In this document: positions 56,910 through 64,000 of the stretch, piece by piece
Numbering within the stretch: the stretch's first letter is position 1
Layout: the number at the start of each line of letters is the position of its first letter
Source: Burkholderia multivorans ATCC BAA-247
Lineage (GTDB): Bacteria > Pseudomonadota > Gammaproteobacteria > Burkholderiales > Burkholderiaceae
Direction of reading: 5' to 3'
NCBI RefSeq assembly: GCF_000959525.1
Contig: NZ_CP009831.1
Location: 744,001 to 808,000, forward strand
DNA length: 64,000 nucleotides
Notes under the pieces: generated by a model
Database searches by the model: none
What the model saw: only the letters and a program-made list of their open reading frames with translations
Told to the model about the DNA's origin: nothing
Program-made: the position numbers and the translations under genes

Positions 56910-57201
56910 CGCGGAAGAGGCGAGGGACGCGGGCGCAGCGCGCGGCGCAAATTCTCTGCGGCGCGAACGCGCCGGCCGCGCATAACGGGCACCGCAGCAC
57001 ACCGCACCTCGCGACGACAGTTGCGCCTGCAACGGCCACGATCGCGGCACGATCGCTCGCGATTCTTTCGTTTCGCTGACGAGCGACACGGCCGCCTGCA
57101 CGTTTGATCGGGCTCTGCAACAATACGGGCCGCGACGCCGCGCGTCCCGCTGCTTCCACCGGAACGCGGGCCCGACGTCGCGCCGCTCAATCCGCGACGC
57201 C

Positions 57202-58635
57202 ATGCGTCGCCCGTCTGCCGAACCGATCGTGTCCGAACTCGCTTCTCCCGCCGGTGCCGCCGAACCGGCCGTCAACTGGCGCGCGATGGCCGCCGTGCTG
57301 CTCGCCGTCGCGCTCGCGACGCTCGATACGGCGATCGCGAACACCGCATTGCCCGCGATCGCGACCGACCTGCACGCGTCGCCTGCCGCTTCGGTATGGA
57401 TCATCAACGCGTATCAGCTCGCGATGGTCGCGACGTTGCTGCCGTTCGCGTCGCTCGGCGACATCGTCGGGCACAAGCGCGTGTATGTCGGCGGTCTCGC
57501 CGTGTTTACGCTCGCGTCGCTCGGCTGTGCGCTCGCGTCGACGCTGCCGCAGCTCACCGCCGCGCGTATCGTGCAGGGCTTCGGCGCGAGCGCGATCATG
57601 AGCGTCAACATCGCGCTGATCCGCAACCTTTTTCCCGCGCATCGGCTCGGGCGCGGCGTCGGCTTCAATGCGCTCGTCGTCGGCGTGTCGTTCGCGGTCG
57701 GGCCGACGATCGCATCGCTGATACTCTCCGCCGCCGCATGGCCGTGGCTGTTCGCGGTCAACGTGCCGCTCGGCGTGCTTGCGCTCGCCGTCGCGATTCC
57801 GTCGCTGCCGGAAGCCTCGCGCGGCAAGCATGCATTCGATCCGCTCGCCGCGCTGTTCAACGTGATCGCGTTCTCGGCGCTGATCTTTGCGCTCGGCGAA
57901 TTCGCGCAGCGCGGCCCGCTGCGCGTCGTGCTCGTAGCCGCCGCCGTCGCGCTCGCATTCGGCGCGCTGCTGATCCGCCGGGAGGCCGGCCACCCGGCGC
58001 CGATGCTGCCGGTCGACCTGTTTCGCCGGCCCGTGTTCGCGCTGTCCGCGGTGACCGCCGTCTGCGCGTTCGCGGCGCAAGGGCTCGCGTTCGTGTCGCT
58101 GCCGTTTTACTTCGAGACGGTCCTGCACCGCAGCGCGGTCGACACCGGTTTTCTGATGACGCCGTGGTCGGCCGTCGTCGCGCTGGCCGCGCCGATCGCC
58201 GGACGACTGTCCGATCGCTATCCGCCGGGGCTGCTCGGTGCAATCGGACTCGCGTTGCTCGGCGCCGGGATGGCGTCGCTTGCCGCGTTGCCGGCCGCGC
58301 CGAGCGCGATCGACATCGGCTGGCGAATGATGCTGTGCGGCGCCGGCTTCGGCTTTTTCCAGTCGCCGAACCTGAAGGCGCTGATGTCGAGCGCGCCGCC
58401 GGAACGCAGCGGCGGTGCGAGCGGCATCATCGGCACCGCGCGCCTGATCGGGCAGGCGACGGGCGCCGCGCTCGTCGCGCTGTCGTTCGGCATTGCCGGA
58501 CATCGCGGGCCGACGCTCGCGCTGGTGCTCGGTGCCGCGTTCGCCTGCGCCGCGAGCGTGGCGAGCGGACTGCGGCTGTTTGCGCGCTCGCATCGCGCCG
58601 GCGTTGCCGTCGCGTCGGAGCGCGTGCCGAAGTAG
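57202..58635 (+). CDS. MFS transporter (DHA2-like)
   Basis: A 477-residue transporter. The family start is LATLDTAIANTALPAIATDLH, followed by the motif A loop (GDIVGHKRVYVGG) and GFGASAIMSVNIALI. Thirteen to fourteen hydrophobic segments can be counted, ending in a short basic tail. Most relatives export drugs or small metabolites. It is 292 bases downstream of the ABC importer and may or may not be co-transcribed. ATG 57202 is the only plausible start with a hydrophilic leader. Confidence 0.9.
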   Translation: MRRPSAEPIVSELASPAGAAEPAVNWRAMAAVLLAVALATLDTAIANTALPAIATDLHASPAASVWIINAYQLAMVATLLPFASLGDIVGHKRVYVGGLAVFTLASLGCALASTLPQLTAARIVQGFGASAIMSVNIALIRNLFPAHRLGRGVGFNALVVGVSFAVGPTIASLILSAAAWPWLFAVNVPLGVLALAVAIPSLPEASRGKHAFDPLAALFNVIAFSALIFALGEFAQRGPLRVVLVAAAVALAFGALLIRREAGHPAPMLPVDLFRRPVFALSAVTAVCAFAAQGLAFVSLPFYFETVLHRSAVDTGFLMTPWSAVVALAAPIAGRLSDRYPPGLLGAIGLALLGAGMASLAALPAAPSAIDIGWRMMLCGAGFGFFQSPNLKALMSSAPPERSGGASGIIGTARLIGQATGAALVALSFGIAGHRGPTLALVLGAAFACAASVASGLRLFARSHRAGVAVASERVPK

Positions 58636-58695
58636 CCGCAATGTCGTGCGGCGCGCACGCGCAGGCGCGCGCCGCGTCCCGTGCCTGCGCGTCGC

Positions 58696-60435
58696 TCAGA
58701 AGCCGCCCGACTGGATCAGCTTGTTGAGGTTCGCGATGTTCAGGCTGCCGAAGCCGGTCGGGTAGTCCCAGCCGGTGCCCGCGGTGTAGCCGTAGCCCTG
58801 ATAGCCGTTGTTCCCCGACACGACGTCGTAGCGCACGAGCGACGGGTTCGCCGGAATCGCACGATAGAGGTTCGCGGCCGGAAAGCCGAGCCCCGTGCCG
58901 TTCGCGGCGAGCAGCCGCGCCCAGAAGCCCGTGAAGATCGGCGCGGCGAGACTCGTGCCGCCGATCTGCTGCAACTGGCCGTAGTTGCAGATATACGCGC
59001 CGGTGCTTTGCGCGGCATCGAACGACACGTCCGGCAAACGGCGGTTGCTGCCCGACTGCCATGCCGGCGCGGGCAGCAGCGTGCTGACGCCGCCGCCGGT
59101 TGCCCATAGCTTGCCGTTGCTGTCGAGTCCCTCGTTCCAGACGGTCTCGCTCGAGAACGCGCCACCGGACGTCGTATACAGCGTCGTGCCGCCGATCGCG
59201 AGCACGTGCGGCGACGAGGCGGGCCACGACACCGTGTAATTCGCGCCGTCCGGATAGCCGCGGTTGTTGCATTCGTACACGCCTTCGTCGCCGGACGACA
59301 CGGAGAACGTCTGGCCCTGCGCGGCCGCCGTCGTGAAGATCTGTTCCTCGGCATCGAGCGTGCCGTCCGCGTTCGCGTCGGTCTCGCACCAGCCGAGCGA
59401 CACGTTGATCACTTTCGCCGTGTTGTCCGACACCGCGCGGTTGAACGCTTGCGTGAGGCCGGTGTTGCCGGGCGCGTTCAGATCGGCCATGTAGAACACG
59501 AGCTTGCCGACCTGGCCGCCGGCCGCGCCGACGATCGACTGGCTGTCGAGATCCCATTCGCCCTGACCGTCCGGGTCGTCGGCGTAGCTGCCGCTCGTGC
59601 CGGTGCCGTTGGTCTTGACCGTCTGCGTCGCGACCGTCGCGTAGCCGTTGCTCGACGCGAAGCGCTTCAGGTCCTGCAGCGTCTGCGACACGCCGCCGAT
59701 CGTGATGATGCCGACCGTCACGCCGGCTGCGGTCGGCACGCCGGTCGCGTTGTACAGGCCCGCGAATTCCTTCGGATAGTGGCCGGTCGCGGTGCCGGCC
59801 GCGAGCGTCTGCGGCTTCGACACGTTGCCGATGCGCAGCATCGGATGCGCGCGCGCGACGTTCTGCAGCCCGAGCACCGAACCGACGACGTCGCCGAGCG
59901 CGCGCGGCACCTGTGCCGTCGATGCGTTCGCGAAGCCGGAACGGCCCGCGTACTGGAAGCGCACGAGCGACGTGTTGAACGCGGTCTTTACGGTGCCGGC
60001 CGTGCCGCGCGCGGAGACGAGCAGCCGGTTCGGCGCGACCTCGATGTTCACGAAGCCGCTCTTGCGCAGATAGTCGACGACCGACTTGACCTGCGCTTCG
60101 GTCGGCGCGTAGTCGGCGAGGAACCGCTCGGGCGTCAGATACTGGCGATAGTGGGCGCTGCCCGGACGGTTCACGTCGCGCGCGAGTTGCTTCAGCTGAT
60201 CGGCGTTGCGCAGCTTCAGGCTGACGACGACGTCGGTCGTCTCGCCGGCCGCCAGTTCGAGCGACGAGGCCGCGCTGCGCGCCATCAGCTGCGGGCCGGT
60301 CAGAAAGGCCTTGGTATGGGTGTCGACCCAGTCGGTCGCCGCATGCGCGGCGCCGGCCGCGACGAGAAGCGGCCATGCATAGGCGATGCGGCGGGGCGAC
60401 GGAAGGGGAAGGGCAAAGCGCACGTTCCTTTTCAT
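58696..60435 (-). CDS. Secreted S53 (sedolisin/pseudomonalisin-type) peptidase
   Basis: A 579-residue acid-acting serine peptidase. A signal peptide (AYAWPLLVAAGAAHA) leads an activation propeptide (about 35-215; QLKQLARDVNRPGSAHYRQYLTPERFLADYAPTEAQV is typical). In the mature part Glu and Asp of GEWDLDSQ and Ser of GGTSLAAP form the Ser-Glu-Asp triad, and the calcium site is seen in RYDVVSGNNGYQ and GWDYPTGFGS. It is probably secreted and self-activated at low pH. AGGA precedes the ATG; a small hairpin sits in the leader. Confidence 0.95.
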   Translation of the reverse strand: MKRNVRFALPLPSPRRIAYAWPLLVAAGAAHAATDWVDTHTKAFLTGPQLMARSAASSLELAAGETTDVVVSLKLRNADQLKQLARDVNRPGSAHYRQYLTPERFLADYAPTEAQVKSVVDYLRKSGFVNIEVAPNRLLVSARGTAGTVKTAFNTSLVRFQYAGRSGFANASTAQVPRALGDVVGSVLGLQNVARAHPMLRIGNVSKPQTLAAGTATGHYPKEFAGLYNATGVPTAAGVTVGIITIGGVSQTLQDLKRFASSNGYATVATQTVKTNGTGTSGSYADDPDGQGEWDLDSQSIVGAAGGQVGKLVFYMADLNAPGNTGLTQAFNRAVSDNTAKVINVSLGWCETDANADGTLDAEEQIFTTAAAQGQTFSVSSGDEGVYECNNRGYPDGANYTVSWPASSPHVLAIGGTTLYTTSGGAFSSETVWNEGLDSNGKLWATGGGVSTLLPAPAWQSGSNRRLPDVSFDAAQSTGAYICNYGQLQQIGGTSLAAPIFTGFWARLLAANGTGLGFPAANLYRAIPANPSLVRYDVVSGNNGYQGYGYTAGTGWDYPTGFGSLNIANLNKLIQSGGF

Positions 60436-60474
60436 CGGGCATCCTTTTGAGGAGAGACGACGTTGCTAGAACCC

Positions 60475-60491
60475 CGACCCTTTTGGGGTCG
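60475..60491 (-). promoter_or_regulatory. Hairpin in the S53 peptidase leader
   Basis: CGACCC/GGGTCG with a 5-base loop, 40-56 bases upstream of the peptidase start. It may influence mRNA stability or translation; it is short, so chance is possible. Confidence 0.35.
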
Positions 60492-61020
60492 CGAGCGGTG
60501 ACGAGCGTAGGAGCGCCGATGCGATTCAGATAGCTGCCAGTTTCCATAGCTGTCAGTTCTGACATCGGCGGGCGCATGGGCGTCCGTTACGCCGCGCGCG
60601 CGCCGGTTCGCGGCCTTGCGAATAGGAACCGGTTCGACCCGCGTAGCACGACGACGCGCGACGTTCTCACGCACGAGTCGATCGTTGCGACGCACGGATG
60701 TGCACGATGACGGAGCCGGCGGGCGCGCCGCTGCACGGCCGGCGTCGGCGCGTTGCCGCGCGCCGAGTCGCACTATGTGGTCATTCGAAGTTGTCCATCG
60801 TGCGCGGCCGTCGACGCGGCGCCACAGAGAGACAGGAACGGGCGTAACGCGCCGGCGGTCTTTCCCGAACTGTGGAACAGCGCGCCGCGCAGTCTTGCAG
60901 CTTGCTTTCGGTTCGTGCGCTGCGATCGTCGATTAGAACAAATGCTCGAATGCGCGATACCCGCCAACATTCGAGGCGCGATGCCGCCGCGACGGGCTGC
61001 CCGAGCCAGGAAAATTCCCC

Positions 61021-61048
61021 TTGACTCTCGCCGTCCGGCCGCTATCCT
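61021..61048 (+). promoter_or_regulatory. Sigma-70 type promoter of the ArsR operon
   Basis: TTGACT (61021-61026) and TATCCT (61043-61048) with 16-base spacing, 36 bases before the ArsR ATG. This is the clearest promoter in the window. Confidence 0.75.
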
Positions 61049-61054
61049 TCGATC

Positions 61055-61072
61055 CATAACCAACGAGTTATG
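61055..61072. promoter_or_regulatory. ArsR operator CATAAC-N6-GTTATG
   Basis: A perfect 6-base dyad placed directly after the -10 element, covering the likely transcription start. ATAAC...GTTAT dyads are typical of ArsR repressors that sit next to SRPBCC genes, so autoregulation is expected. Confidence 0.75.
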
Positions 61073-61083
61073 AATCGAGCGAC

Positions 61084-61407
61084 ATGCAGAACGCGCAGGA
61101 CCTGCTTTTCAGAACGCTTGCCGATCCGACACGCCGCGCGCTGTTCGAGCGGCTCTGCGAGGAGGGCGAGCTGACCGTTGCCGCGCTGACCGCGCATGCC
61201 GGCGTGTCGCAACCGGCCGTGTCGAAGCATCTCGGTGTCCTGAAGCAGGCCGGTCTCGTGCGCGACCGTCACGAAGGCCGGCAGACGCACTACAGCGCGC
61301 AGCCGCATGCGCTCGCCCCGTTGATCGACTGGACCAGCCAGATGGCCGGTTTCTGGCAAGCCCGGTTCGACGCTCTCGAAGATCTGCTCAAAAGGATGGA
61401 TCAGTGA
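61084..61407 (+). CDS. ArsR-family transcriptional regulator
   Basis: A 107-residue winged-helix protein: LFRTLADPTRRALFERLCEEGELTVAALTAHAGVSQPAVSKHLGVLKQAGLVRDRHEGRQTHY. The metal-binding ELCVCDL motif of arsenic/cadmium sensors is absent, so it belongs to the non-metal subgroup associated with SRPBCC proteins. It represses its own operon through the adjacent dyad. It overlaps the next gene (ATGA at 61404). Confidence 0.93.
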   Translation: MQNAQDLLFRTLADPTRRALFERLCEEGELTVAALTAHAGVSQPAVSKHLGVLKQAGLVRDRHEGRQTHYSAQPHALAPLIDWTSQMAGFWQARFDALEDLLKRMDQ

Positions 61408-61838
61408 TGAATCAAGCCACGCCCGAAACGCGCTCCGTCGTCGTCGAACGCGAGCTGCCTCATCCGCCGGAGAAGGTCTGGCGAGCCCTCACGCAGCCGC
61501 ACCTGCTCGAAGCGTGGCTGATGAAGAGCGATTTCGCACCGGTCGCCGGCCACGCGTTCAGTTTCAGCGCGGACTGGGGCGCGGTCGATTGCAAGGTGCT
61601 CACGATCGAGCCGCACCGCACGCTGTCCTATACGTGGGCGGCGTACGGCCTCGACAGCGTCGTCACGTGGACGCTTACGCCGACGCCGGCCGGCACGCTG
61701 CTGCGCATGGAGCAGGCCGGGTTCCGCGCCGACCAGGAACAGGCGTACCGCGGCGCGCAGCACGGCTGGGTACGATTCCTCGAGTCGCTCGAACAGGTGC
61801 TCGCGCGGCCCGACGAACACACGGAGGCCCGCTCATGA
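61404..61838 (+). CDS. SRPBCC (AHSA1-like) protein
   Basis: A 144-residue START/Bet v1-fold protein. VVVERELPHPPEKVWRALTQPHLLEAWLM is the typical AHSA1-domain opening, with LSYTWAAYG and GWVRFLESLEQVL at the end. It offers a hydrophobic pocket for small ligands. It is the middle gene of three overlapping genes under ArsR control, an arrangement repeated in many proteobacteria; the ligand is not known. Confidence 0.92.
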   Translation: MMNQATPETRSVVVERELPHPPEKVWRALTQPHLLEAWLMKSDFAPVAGHAFSFSADWGAVDCKVLTIEPHRTLSYTWAAYGLDSVVTWTLTPTPAGTLLRMEQAGFRADQEQAYRGAQHGWVRFLESLEQVLARPDEHTEARS

Positions 61839-62269
61839 GCGCAGCATCGGACCCGTCGGAACGCATTGACGCACTGATCGCCGGCATTGCGGACTGGCGC
61901 GGCGCCATGCTTGCCGAACTGCGGCGGACGATCCTCGCGGCCGACTCTGGCATCGTCGAACAATGGAAGTGGATGGGCAGCCCCGTGTGGGAGTGCGACG
62001 GGACGATCGCGGTCGCGAACGCGCACAAGGGCAAGGTGAAGCTGACGTTCATGCACGGCGCGCAGCTGCCCGATCCGCACGCGCTGTTCAACGCGGGCCT
62101 CGAAGGCAATGCGCGGCGTGCGATCGATTTCGTCGAAGGCGACCGGATCGACACGCGCGCGCTGAAGGCGCTCGTGCGCGCGGCGATCGACTACAACCGC
62201 ACACATCTGAAGAAGAACGCGCGAGCGGACGCCGGCGCGAAAGCGGCGCGAAGCCGCAACGCGGCGTGA
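61835..62269 (+). CDS. DUF1801 protein
   Basis: A 144-residue protein of the DUF1801 (YdhG/YjbR-like) fold. ADWRGAMLAELRRTILAADSGIVEQWKWMGSPVWECDGTIAVANAHKGKVKLTF is the family core; the tail is Lys/Arg/Ala-rich. GGAGG at 61823-61827 precedes the ATG and the start overlaps the SRPBCC stop by four bases. It completes the ArsR-SRPBCC-DUF1801 operon. Function unknown. Confidence 0.9.
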   Translation: MSAASDPSERIDALIAGIADWRGAMLAELRRTILAADSGIVEQWKWMGSPVWECDGTIAVANAHKGKVKLTFMHGAQLPDPHALFNAGLEGNARRAIDFVEGDRIDTRALKALVRAAIDYNRTHLKKNARADAGAKAARSRNAA

Positions 62270-62328
62270 TGCGCTAGCCGGAAGCCGGCACGTGCGTCGG
62301 CGTCATGTCGCGCGCGAAACAGGCAGTC

Positions 62329-62356
62329 AAAAAAAACGCCGACACGAGGTCGGCGT
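62329..62356 (-). terminator. Rho-independent terminator of acnA
   Basis: On the minus strand ACGCCGAC and GTCGGCGT (62336-62343 and 62349-62356) form an 8-base stem with a 5-base loop, followed by eight Us (A-run 62329-62336). It is about 60 bases after the acnA stop. Confidence 0.92.
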
Positions 62357-62413
62357 ATCCAAATCGGCCGTCACCACCCGCGAGGCGGCAACGGCACCTG
62401 CAAAGCGGCGTGC

Positions 62414-64000
62414 TTACGCGGCGAGCAGCGAGCGCAGCACGAACGGCAGGATGCCGCCGTGCTTGTAGTAGTCGACTTCGATCGGCGTATCGATGCGCAG
62501 CAGCACCGGCACGCGCTGCGTTTCGCCATTCTTGCGATGGATCACGAGCGTGACGTCCTGCTGCGGCTTGAAGTCGTCGCCGAGGCCTTCGATGTCGTAC
62601 GTCTCTTCGCCGGTGATGCCGAGCGACTGCACGCTATCGGCGCCCTTGAACTGCAGCGGCAGCACGCCCATGCCGACCAGGTTCGAACGGTGGATACGCT
62701 CGAAGCTGCGGGCGATCACGGCCTTCACGCCGAGCAGCTGCGTGCCCTTCGCGGCCCAGTCGCGCGACGAGCCCGTGCCGTACTCTTCGCCGGCGAACAC
62801 GACGGTCGGCGTGCCTTCGCCGATGTACTTCATCGCCGCGTCGTAGATCGACAGCTGTTCGCCGCTCGGCTGGTGGATCGTCAGGCCGCCTTCGACGCGC
62901 GTGCCGTCTTCCTTCGCCGGGATCATCAGGTTCTTGATTCGCACGTTGGCGAACGTGCCGCGCATCATCACGTCATGGTTGCCGCGGCGCGAGCCGTAGC
63001 TGTTGAAGTCGGCCTTCTGCACGCCGTTTTCCTTCAGCCACTTGCCGGCCGGCGAGTCTTCCTTGATCGAGCCTGCCGGGCTGATGTGGTCGGTCGTGAC
63101 CGAGTCGCCGAAGATGCCGAGCGCGCGGGCGCCCTTGACCGAGGCGATCGACTCGGCCGGCTGCATCGAGAAGTCGTCGCCGAAGAACGGCGGCTCCGCG
63201 ATGTAGGTCGACTTCGGCCAGTCGTAGACCTGACCCGATTCGCCCTCGATCTTGCTCCACAGATCGCCCTTCTTCGTCAGATGCGCGTAGTTCTTCTCGA
63301 ACTTTTCCGGATCGAGCGCGAACTTCAGCAGCGACTGGATCTCTTCGCTCGACGGCCAGATGTCGCCGATGTAGATGTCCCTGCCGCCCTTGCCCTTGCC
63401 GACCGGCTCGGTCATCAGGTCGCGCGTGATGTTGCCGGCGATCGCGTATGCGACGACGAGCGGCGGCGACGCGAGGAAGTTCGCGCGGATGTTCGGGTGG
63501 ATCCGCGCCTCGAAGTTGCGGTTGCCCGACAGCACGGCCGCCGCGACGATGTCGTTCTTCGTGATTGCTTCGTTCAGTTCCGGCGTCAGGTCGCCCGCAT
63601 TGCCGATACAGGTGGTGCAGCCGTAAGCGGCGACTTCGAAGCCGAGCTTCGCGAGGTAGGGCAGCAGGCCCGTCTTCGTCAGGTACTCGGTCACGATGCG
63701 CGATCCCGGCGCGAGCGACGTCTTGATGTGCGGTGCGACGGTCAGCCCGGCCTCGACGGCCTTCTTCGCGAGCAGGCCGGCCGCGAGCAGCACGCTCGGG
63801 TTCGACGTGTTGGTGCACGACGTGATCGCGGCGATCAGCACGTCGCCGTTCTTCACGGTGATGCCGTTGCTCGTCCGGTACTCGGCGTCGAGATCCTCGG
63901 CCTTCTTCGCGAAGCCGTTTTCCGCGACCGGCTTCGAGAACAGCTCGCTGAAGGTCGACTTCACGTTGCCGATTTCGATGCGGTCCTGCGGACGCTTCGG
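62414..64000 (-). CDS. acnA: Aconitate hydratase A, 3' part (gene continues past the window)
   Basis: The last 529 residues of an AcnA/IRP-type aconitase of the citric acid cycle, interconverting citrate and isocitrate. The iron-sulfur cysteines are visible in [13 protein letters not shown] and YGCTTCIGN; the swivel domain shows [37 protein letters not shown] and [21 protein letters not shown]. The frame stays open to base 64000 ([12 protein letters not shown] before the first internal GTG), so the true start lies outside. Full AcnA is about 900 residues. A strong terminator follows the stop. Confidence 0.96.
   Translation of the reverse strand, partial: PKRPQDRIEIGNVKSTFSELFSKPVAENGFAKKAEDLDAEYRTSNGITVKNGDVLIAAITSCTNTSNPSVLLAAGLLAKKAVEAGLTVAPHIKTSLAPGSRIVTEYLTKTGLLPYLAKLGFEVAAYGCTTCIGNAGDLTPELNEAITKNDIVAAAVLSGNRNFEARIHPNIRANFLASPPLVVAYAIAGNITRDLMTEPVGKGKGGRDIYIGDIWPSSEEIQSLLKFALDPEKFEKNYAHLTKKGDLWSKIEGESGQVYDWPKSTYIAEPPFFGDDFSMQPAESIASVKGARALGIFGDSVTTDHISPAGSIKEDSPAGKWLKENGVQKADFNSYGSRRGNHDVMMRGTFANVRIKNLMIPAKEDGTRVEGGLTIHQPSGEQLSIYDAAMKYIGEGTPTVVFAGEEYGTGSSRDWAAKGTQLLGVKAVIARSFERIHRSNLVGMGVLPLQFKGADSVQSLGITGEETYDIEGLGDDFKPQQDVTLVIHRKNGETQRVPVLLRIDTPIEVDYYKHGGILPFVLRSLLAA

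Larger units (their letters stand above)
60436..61083. other. 648-base divergent intergenic region
   Basis: Between the S53 peptidase and the ArsR gene. ORFs here are Arg-rich and lack start signals. It contains a small hairpin near the peptidase gene and the promoter/operator of the ArsR operon, listed separately. Confidence 0.6.

Noticed and set aside
60753-61073. 106-codon + strand ORF before the ArsR gene
   Set aside because: It runs through the promoter and operator of the ArsR operon and has no domain or start signal.

Overview
The window is a high-GC (roughly two-thirds G+C) proteobacterial chromosome segment that looks like Burkholderia, most probably the Burkholderia cepacia complex. 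The reasons are a 364-residue LipA lipase with its Lif foldase, dense ARG/ALA-rich coding, many LysR/TetR/MocR regulators, a Porin_4-type porin, a DUF4148 protein, and the neighbourhood LipA/Lif ... S53 peptidase ... AcnA. From memory this order resembles chromosome 2 of cepacia-complex strains; I could not align it. No tRNA, rRNA, insertion sequence, prophage or CRISPR array was seen.

Region 1 (1-13.07 kb, all + strand) is a catabolic gene block. It holds a complete 3-hydroxyanthranilate meta-cleavage route: HAAO opens 3-hydroxyanthranilate, ACMSD decarboxylates, an aldehyde dehydrogenase gives 2-aminomuconate, a RidA-family deaminase gives oxalocrotonate, then decarboxylase, hydratase, aldolase and acylating acetaldehyde dehydrogenase yield pyruvate and acetyl-CoA. 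Mixed into this block are genes the standard pathway does not need: a thiolase/DUF35 pair, an SDR whose catalytic Tyr is Leu, a dienelactone hydrolase fused to a SnoaL-like domain, a porin, an intact-looking indole-3-glycerol-phosphate synthase paralogue and a metallo-beta-lactamase-fold hydrolase. This is the best candidate for undescribed biology in the window.

Region 2 (13.1-22 kb) carries a 5'-truncated CheB/CheR-type hybrid histidine kinase remnant, a small ORF, a photolyase, a zinc alcohol dehydrogenase plus O-methyltransferase facing a TetR regulator across a repeat-rich operator region, and several small proteins of unknown function. Region 3 (22-28.7 kb) has chrB-chrA, a tiny lipoprotein between two hairpins, a DUF4382 lipoprotein, and two LysR genes flanking a decayed pirin gene. 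Region 4 (28.9-37.9 kb) is an EmrAB/outer-membrane efflux operon with a divergent CerR-type TetR gene, a large MscS channel and a luciferase-like oxidoreductase.

Region 5 (37.9-46 kb) begins with 1.2 kb without genes that ends in a strong orphan terminator, then sir2, a DUF938 methyltransferase, gnd, a DUF4148 protein, a degenerate LytM lipoprotein, membrane proteins and cytochrome b561. Region 6 (45.8-50.7 kb) has a copper-type DUF2946/TonB receptor pair and lipA-lif. Region 7 (50.7-58.6 kb) pairs a MocR regulator with a divergent spermidine/putrescine-type ABC importer, followed by an MFS transporter. Region 8 (58.7-64 kb) has a secreted S53 peptidase, an ArsR-SRPBCC-DUF1801 operon with a clear promoter/operator, and the 3' three-fifths of acnA running off the window.
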